Source: Semisulcospira habei
Lineage: Eukaryota; Mollusca; Gastropoda; Semisulcospiridae
Length of the DNA stretch: 64,000 bases
Assembly: GCA_036245525.1 (NCBI GenBank)
Contig: BTPG01000003.1
Coordinates: 140,710,120 to 140,774,119, forward strand
Reading direction: 5' to 3'
Shown here: piece by piece, positions 58,393 through 64,000 of the stretch
Numbering within the stretch: the first letter of the stretch is position 1
How the letters are laid out: each line of letters opens with the position of its first letter
Translations under genes and position numbers: made by a program
Notes under the pieces: model-generated
What the model was told of the DNA's origin: nothing
Seen by the model: only the letters and a program-made list of their open reading frames with translations
The model's database searches: none

Positions 58393-59128
58393 TCCATTCA
58401 GCCCTGACGCACTACAGCAGGAGATGGATCGACCATGATAATTCAAGGCTAGTGCCAGCATTCACTGGAGTGACTATGTCACCAACGTCGAGGTCCTTGA
58501 ACAGGCGGAAACTGTGAGCATCGAGGCTTTGCTGCTGCGGACACAGCTTCGCTGGGCGGGGCACGTCTCCAGGATGGAGGATCATCGCCTACCCAAGATC
58601 ACTCTGTTCGGCGAGCTCGCCACTGGACACCGAGACAGAGGGGCACCAAAGATGAGATACAAAGACGGTCTCAAGAAGTCACTTAGTGCCTGCCAAATCG
58701 ACCACCGCCAGTGGTCTTCGCTTGCTGCGGACCGTGACACCTGGCTCTCCACCATTCACAAGGCAGCCGTCTCCTTTGAGGACTCTCGCAGAGCTAACCT
58801 TAAGGACAAGCGGCTCAGAAGAAAAAACAGAGTTGTCATAACTCAGAACCCTGACCAGACCTTCCCCTGCAGCCACTGCGGTCGAACCTGCCTGTCCCGG
58901 ATTGGCCTCCGCAGCCACGAAAATGCCTGCAAACGACGTGGGCAAGCCCTATAGAATCTTCGTTCGCGAAGTCAAGCCAAGAGGCCAGATTAGCTTGGCG
59001 CCTTTCGGCGCCAAGCTAATCTGGCACTAACCTTGAATTATCATGGTCGATCCATCTCCTGCAACAGGTGCATAGTCTTTAGATGACGCCTCCAAAATTT
59101 GGGAAATACGTGCGTCGGGCTAAATGAG
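58393..59128. mobile_element. Family B MITE interrupted by LINE-A
   Basis: TTAA at 58389-58392 and 59129-59132. The left end TCCATTCAGCCCTGACGC runs to GTGCCAG; the right part resumes GCCAGATTAGCTTGGCGCC. Removing the insert and one GCCAG leaves about 206 bp, the standard length. Confidence 0.9.
58459..58983 (+). pseudogene. LINE-A copy, 5'-truncated, inserted in a family B MITE
   Basis: The frame 58514-58954 is open: SIEALLLRTQLRWAGHVSRM, RDTWLSTIHKAAVS, LKDKRLRRKN, and the finger CSHCGRTC..RIGLRSHENAC. It ends GCGAAGTCAAGCCAAGAG. GCCAG at 58454-58458 and 58984-58988 may be a short target duplication. The reverse transcriptase core is absent. Confidence 0.9.
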
Positions 59129-59139
59129 TTAATTATGTT

Positions 59140-60163
59140 TATTCCCATCTAGACAGCCCGGGAAACTCTATTAGACTAATGTTTTATGACTTTAGTAGTG
59201 CCTTTAATACTATCCAGCCGCACATCTTGGTCCGAAAACTCAGTACAGTCTATGAGCCTGACATCTTCTGTCATTGCTTCGATTTTCAGTTACATGACCA
59301 ATAGAACCCAATATGTCAAACTGAAGGCCGCCCCCGTCTCTGCTTCTCCCCTGTCTTTTTCTCCCAGCTATGTGACATCCACTACCCTGAACACGAATAC
59401 TGGTTCTCCTCAAGGAACGGTACTTTCTCCATGTATACAGCAGATGACAGGCACAGCAACGAGAAATGCCCCATCGCTAAATTTGCAGATGACACAGATA
59501 TGATCGGCAAAATCACGAACATCGACGACAGTCGATACAGGGCAGAAATCGACAGATGTTTTGACTGGTGTGATGACAACTATTTGCAGCTTCATGCTGA
59601 AAAAAGAAATAAATTTTGATAGACTTTGGCCGCAATATGTACGCATCAAAGGAGTCGAGGTGGAAAGAGTTGCTTCGTACATGTATCTGGGAGTCATTAT
59701 TGACAAGAAATTGAACTGGCAGGAACATTCAAATGTCATTCTTAAAAAAGTCCAGCCACGAATGTACTGTTTAAGAAAGTTAAGGTCGTTTAATGTAAAT
59801 CCTACCATTTTACGGATGTTTTATTGTAGCACTGTCAGTAGCGTGTTGACTTTTGGGGCAAGCTGCTGGTGAGGGAATATTACAGCACAAGACAAGGGAA
59901 GGGCGGAGGGAGTGACAGGCATGGAGGAGGAACATTTCGACTCAGTCTACCACCGACGACTGACAGACAAGACAACAACCATACAGACTGACAACACTCA
60001 TCCATTGCGAGAGGAGTTTGACAGCAGACGGATTGACAGGAGTGGTAGACTAAGACTGCCCATAATGCGTACTAAAAAGGTACATAACATTTTTTATCCC
60101 CAGAGCTGTCAACCTATACAATGACTCTCGTACTGGAGACACGCGAGTTGACCTGTGCGGACG

Positions 60164-60234
<71 letters not shown>

Positions 60235-60362
60235 ATTATGTGTATTTATAAACTTTTAATTTTCTTAAATTCCTTTGTTTTCCTTGTTAATTTGATGGAG
60301 CAGACAGCGTAATTTCACGATTTTTAAAAATGAATTAATAAAGATATCTTGTATCTTGTATA
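59140..60362 (+). pseudogene. LINE-F: CR1/Rex1-like non-LTR retrotransposon remnant
   Basis: Conceptual translation over changing frames gives MFYDFSSAFNTIQPHIL (RT motif A region), MTNRTQYVKLKAAPVS, NTGSPQGTVLSPC, KFADDTDMIGKI (catalytic FADD), FDWCDDNYLQLHAEK, YMYLGVIIDKKLNWQEHSNV and LRKLRSFNVNPTILRMFYC. Frameshifts separate these blocks. A (GT)n at 60166-60232 interrupts the end. The 3' terminus AATAAAGATATC then TTGTATCTTGTATA is a tandem-repeat tail typical of CR1-group LINEs. 5' truncated. Confidence 0.85.
60166..60232. repeat. (GT)n microsatellite
   Basis: About 67 bases of GT inside the LINE-F 3' region. Confidence 0.97.
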
Positions 60363-60373
60363 TACATTATAAG

Positions 60374-60506
60374 TTATTGGTCGCACGGGTGTGCTACACG
60401 GACCCTTGTTAGCCTGGTGGAGGTCAAAGAAACAATTGTACCCCGAAGGCCAAAGGCCTGAGGGGAAGGCCTACAAGGGTCCGTGCAGCAAGCCCTTGCT
60501 ACCAAC
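60374..60506. repeat. Fold-back hairpin, unassigned
   Basis: GCTACACGGACCCTTGTTAG faces GGCCTACAAGGGTCCGTG; the inner CCCCGAAGGCC and GGCCTGAGGGG also pair. Confidence 0.7.
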
Positions 60507-60592
60507 AACGTAGTTGTTTTCATTCCTCCACTATTTTCGTTAAAGAAATCAAGAAGAAATCTTCCGAAATGGATCACGCTAGATCACGCTGT

Positions 60593-61575
60593 TGGACAGG
60601 CACTCCTCACAGATAATACCTCCATCTTGAACCGCTGGTCGGAATACTTTTAGGACTTCTTCAGCGCTGAGCGCACTGTTCAAGAAACAGTCATCCTCCA
60701 AATCCCACACCTCCCACTAAAGGTTGAGTTGGACGAACCGCCCACCGCCGAAGAGACCCTCACAGCCATCCACCAGCTCAAGAGTGGCAAAGCAGCAGGC
60801 ATTGACGGAATCCCGCCAGAGATCTGGAAACATGGAGGCCCAGCACTGCACAACAAGCTCCACGACCTCTTTCTCTGCTGCTGGGAGAAAGGAACACTAC
60901 CAAAGGATCTCCTTGATGCAGTCATCATCACCCTGTACAAGAACAAAGGAGAGAAGTCTGCCTGCTCTACGTGTTGGGCCCTCTACCACAGCCATCTACG
61001 ACTCCTCGAACGCTTTCACCAGCGCTGCCTGCGTACCATCCGCAGCATTCACTGGTGTGACTATGTCACCGACGTCGAGGTCCTTGAACAGGCGGAAACT
61101 GTGAGCATCGAGGCTTTGCTGCTGCGGACACAGCTTCGCTGGGCGGGGCACGTCTCCAGGATGGAGGATCATCGCCTACCCATGATCACTCTGTTCGGCG
61201 AGCTCGCCACTGGACACCGAGACAGAAGGGCACTAAAGAAGAGATACAAAGACGGTCTCAAGAAGTCACTTAGTGCCTGCCAAATCGATCACCGCCAGTG
61301 GTCTTCGCTTGCTGCGGACCGTGACACCTGGCGCTCCACCATTTACAAGGCAGCCGTCTCATTTGAGGACTCTCGCAGAGCTAACCTTAAGGACAAGCGG
61401 CTCAGAAGAAAAAACAGAGTTGTCGTAATTCAGAACCCTAACCAGACCTTCCCCTGCAGCCACTGCGGTCGAACCTGCCTGTCCCGGATTGGCCTCCGCA
61501 GCCACGAACATGCCTGCAGACGACGTGGGCAAGCCCTATAAAATCTTCGTTCGCGAAGTCAAGCCAAGAGAGTCT
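60593..61575 (+). pseudogene. LINE-A copy with internal deletion of the RT core
   Basis: It starts at GGACAGGCACTCCTCACA. The frame 60729-61541 (270 codons) reads ELDEPPTAEET-like, SGKAAGIDGIPPEIWKHGG and NKGEKSACS, then jumps at about 60969 straight to WALYHSHLRLLERFHQRCLR. Motif A, the QGC block and FADD are all removed while the frame is kept. The tail has RWAGHVSRMEDHRLP and the finger CSHCGRTC..RIGLRSHEHAC. It ends GAAGTCAAGCCAAGAG. A stop (TAG) lies upstream at about 60651. Confidence 0.92.
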
Positions 61576-61747
61576 TTACGCTGTGACCCCAAAATCAAAA
61601 CTCGCAAGACGGACATTTCTCTGTGTGCTGCGTTGTTTTAGCACACATCTCATGTTTGGCCAGACATTCTAAAAGGTATCACCTCGACAAAAAGCGCGAT
61701 CGACAGCCATAGAGTGAACGCTTAACGCAGACATATTTTTCCTAAAC

Positions 61748-63970
61748 TGATCAGGATCAGGTCAGGATCAGGCTTTTATTTAATGTCTGTTCACACATTG
61801 GTGATATTAGACAAAATATAATTTAAAAACAAACAAACAAACAAACAAAGAAACAAAAAACCCAAACGAACAACCACCAAACACACCTTGTTAATATCAA
61901 AGAATAGCAATAATTAACACCCAAACCCACACACAAATTACTTATTATAATAGTTCACCCACAGGACTATGAAATATGATATTAACTATTGGAGTTGCAA
62001 TATTCTTATGTAAGATGTCATACATATTTTCTGATAATTTTTCAAATGTGATGTTATTTTGTGTCAACAGATTCGTTGTAATAGGACATTCACACATTAT
62101 ATGTTTAACAGAGATGGGGCTTAATCACTCGCATTTGATGTCTTTTGAGAATTGTGTGTTTCAGGAATTTAGTCTTAACTTGTATATCAAAGAAACTGTT
62201 CTTCTTGAACAAGGTGGAATATGAGAAGTACATTTCATATCATCTTTCTGAAAAAAAAACAAACCTGTTTAGCACAGAGTACATTAATTTTTATGTAGAG
62301 ATAATTGCATATTATTACAAACTGCTTCGTTTTCTCTATGTAATTATAGCTCCCTTTTTTGCTTGCCTGTCACAAATTTCATTCCAGTAAATTCCGCAGT
62401 GTGAGGGTATCAAAAGAAAAGATATCCCTATTCCTCTGGACATAATACAGCTTATAACATGTTTAATTTCATATACTAAATCTTTTCTTGTGTTACAATC
62501 CCAGCTTTTTAGACTATATAGGACAGATTTAGAATCGACACAAATAAAAATGTTAAATAGATCATAATAAGGCATAAGTTGAAGATACGGGATTGTTTGC
62601 GCTCTCTTCGGGAAACCCACATCTGCGTCTAAATATATGTCTTTACGTACTGAATTTTTGACGGACAGGCTTCGGACAATGTATTTTGCAGTTGCTGTTC
62701 AGATCAGTACCTGCTTCTTTGTAGGCTTTTACGATATTAGTAAGAACTGGCACTCCAAGGGCTAATTTAACTGCTTTACTGTCAATGCTTTGCAGTTTCT
62801 TTAGAAGAGTAGCTGGGGCAGTAAAGTAGACTTCCTGACCATATATAAGTGTTGATCGAACTAAAGATGTGCCAAGGTGCAAAAAGCGTTTTAATGTCCT
62901 GACTCCATGGTTGTAAATTTATTATTTTTAACAAGTTAAGCCTTTTTCTTGTGCTTTATTTAAAATGTCTTCAATATGAATTCTCCAAGATAATTTTGAT
63001 GTAAAATGTACGCCTAAGAACTGTACACTCTGTTGATAGTTTAAAGGATAGTTTAGGGATAATTTAGGTAATGTTTTAGCACTTTCCCCATTCTAGGTCA
63101 TTTTCGTTCATATAGTTTGATAATTTGTCCAATTCAATCTGATAAATGTTTTGAACGTAATCTACGATTCTTTTTGGGGTACGATTTCTGAGATTAGTAT
63201 ATTAGTAATATTGCAATATTCATCTTTTTCTTTGACGTTTAATTCAATAATGATTGGGAGATGATCACTTCCCAAACAATTTTCCTCAGTGATCCAAGTG
63301 AAAAGTGTTGCCAAGTTTGGGCTTACTAGTGATATATCAATAGCAGATGCTTTATGGGTATATACATCTGGGATTCTAATGATTCTACCATCATTCAAAA
63401 GGAGAGTCTGAAATATTTTCTACTACACGATTGCTTGTTACAATCGTACATCTAGACTCCCAGAAAGGTGCATAAGCATTGAAGTCCCCTAGGACCATCC
63501 ATTGGAAGTTGTTTGCTAAGAATCAATATCTCTTAGCCAGTCAGTGTTGTCATCTTTTGGCCCTCTAGGTATGGATACGGATATCACATTTAAAGTATTT
63601 TGATTATTAATTTTTACCATAGCCCCAGTGATATAGATATCATATATATCTGTGGTTATAGAGTACGTATAAATATTCTAGGTCATCTCTAATGTATAAC
63701 GCAGTTTGGACTTGATTCGTATTCGCGTCACAATTGTATAGAGGAGGATAATAATATCCTCAATGTTTTGGGAGCTTTTTACCTTCTACATTCAGAGATT
63801 GTAAAGCTAATATGCAATACTCTGATTGTGAGATGTGATTCTCGAATGATAGAAAAATTGTTGAAATTGATCTGCAATTCCACTGAAACACTTTCATATT
63901 GCTTGAGTTCTTCTTCATAGTCAGTGAACTCTTTGCAGCAAAGTAGGGTCAACTGAAGGAAAAGAAAAGC
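61748..63970 (-). pseudogene. LINE-G: I/Nimb-like LINE remnant with endonuclease and RNase H pieces
   Basis: Minus-strand reading in order: endonuclease fragments (GYYYPPLYNCDANTNQVQTA near 63740, QWMVLGDFNAYAPFWESRC near 63500, SAIDISLVSPNLATLFTW and NCLGSDHLPIII near 63270). Then an abrupt jump near 63165 to the end of the RT (QSVQFLGVHFTSKLSWRIHI near 63000; LVRSTLIYGQEVYFTAPATL near 62830). Then RNase H (DSKSVLYSLKSWDCNTRKDL; PSHCGIYWNEICDRQAKKG near 62370). A C-terminal CECP segment is near 62090. The 3' end ATTAAATAAAAGCCTGATCC and repeats is at about 61755. Multiple frameshifts; RT core missing. Clade by overall domain order only. Confidence 0.78.
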
Positions 63971-64000
63971 CCCCCCCCCCAAAAAAAAAAAAAAAAAAAA
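63971..64000. repeat. Poly-C and poly-A run at window end
   Basis: About 10 C then 20 A; cut by the window edge, so its context is unknown. Confidence 0.9.

Overview
This window is eukaryotic (metazoan) non-coding DNA made almost entirely of repeats. The mix suggests a marine invertebrate, most likely a gastropod or other mollusc: long (GA)n, (CA)n, (TA)n and (AAT)n arrays, several non-LTR retrotransposon lineages, tRNA-derived SINE pieces, and a very high density of short palindromic elements. The organism call is inference. I found no host gene: no convincing exon, splice-bounded ORF, rRNA or functional tRNA. The long ORFs are microsatellite translations or retrotransposon remains.

Layout. 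0-4.9 kb: family A and other fold-back elements, microsatellites and G-rich tracts. 4.9-6.7 kb: a decayed LINE 3' part (RNase H, LINE-D) split by a 662-bp insertion of a 375-bp-type repeat with a 12-bp target duplication. 7-20 kb: fold-back MITEs, an L2/CR1-like LINE fragment and simple repeats. 20.2-21.4 kb: a ~30-bp minisatellite, a LINE-A 3' end and a SINE. 21.5-24.5 kb: eight near-identical direct 375-bp monomers. 25.4-32.2 kb: a tandem duplication of a ~3.3-kb block, each half holding a LINE-A copy nested in another LINE's 3' region. 32.2-46 kb: MITEs, a SINE and microsatellites. 46.2-49.3 kb: one family A MITE split by a 789-bp TIR element and by a head-to-head cluster of a ~582-bp repeat that carries hammerhead ribozyme motifs. 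49.3-59 kb: dense MITEs, two of them hit by LINE insertions. 59-64 kb: three more LINE remnants.

Main result. At least five families of short fold-back elements, unrelated in their palindromic cores, end in CCC..GGG or CTCATTC..GAATGAG and sit between TTAA (or TTAG, TTAT) duplications, as expected for piggyBac-type non-autonomous elements. Separately, the 47.3-49.1 kb cluster has a type I hammerhead core (CTGATGA, stem II, GAAA, stem III ACC/GGT, cleavage site GTC, six-base-pair stem I), the hallmark of Penelope-like terminal repeats or retrozymes. No reverse transcriptase of that type is in the window. Family letters and LINE letters are my own labels. All family assignments come from reading the sequence by eye, without database searches.
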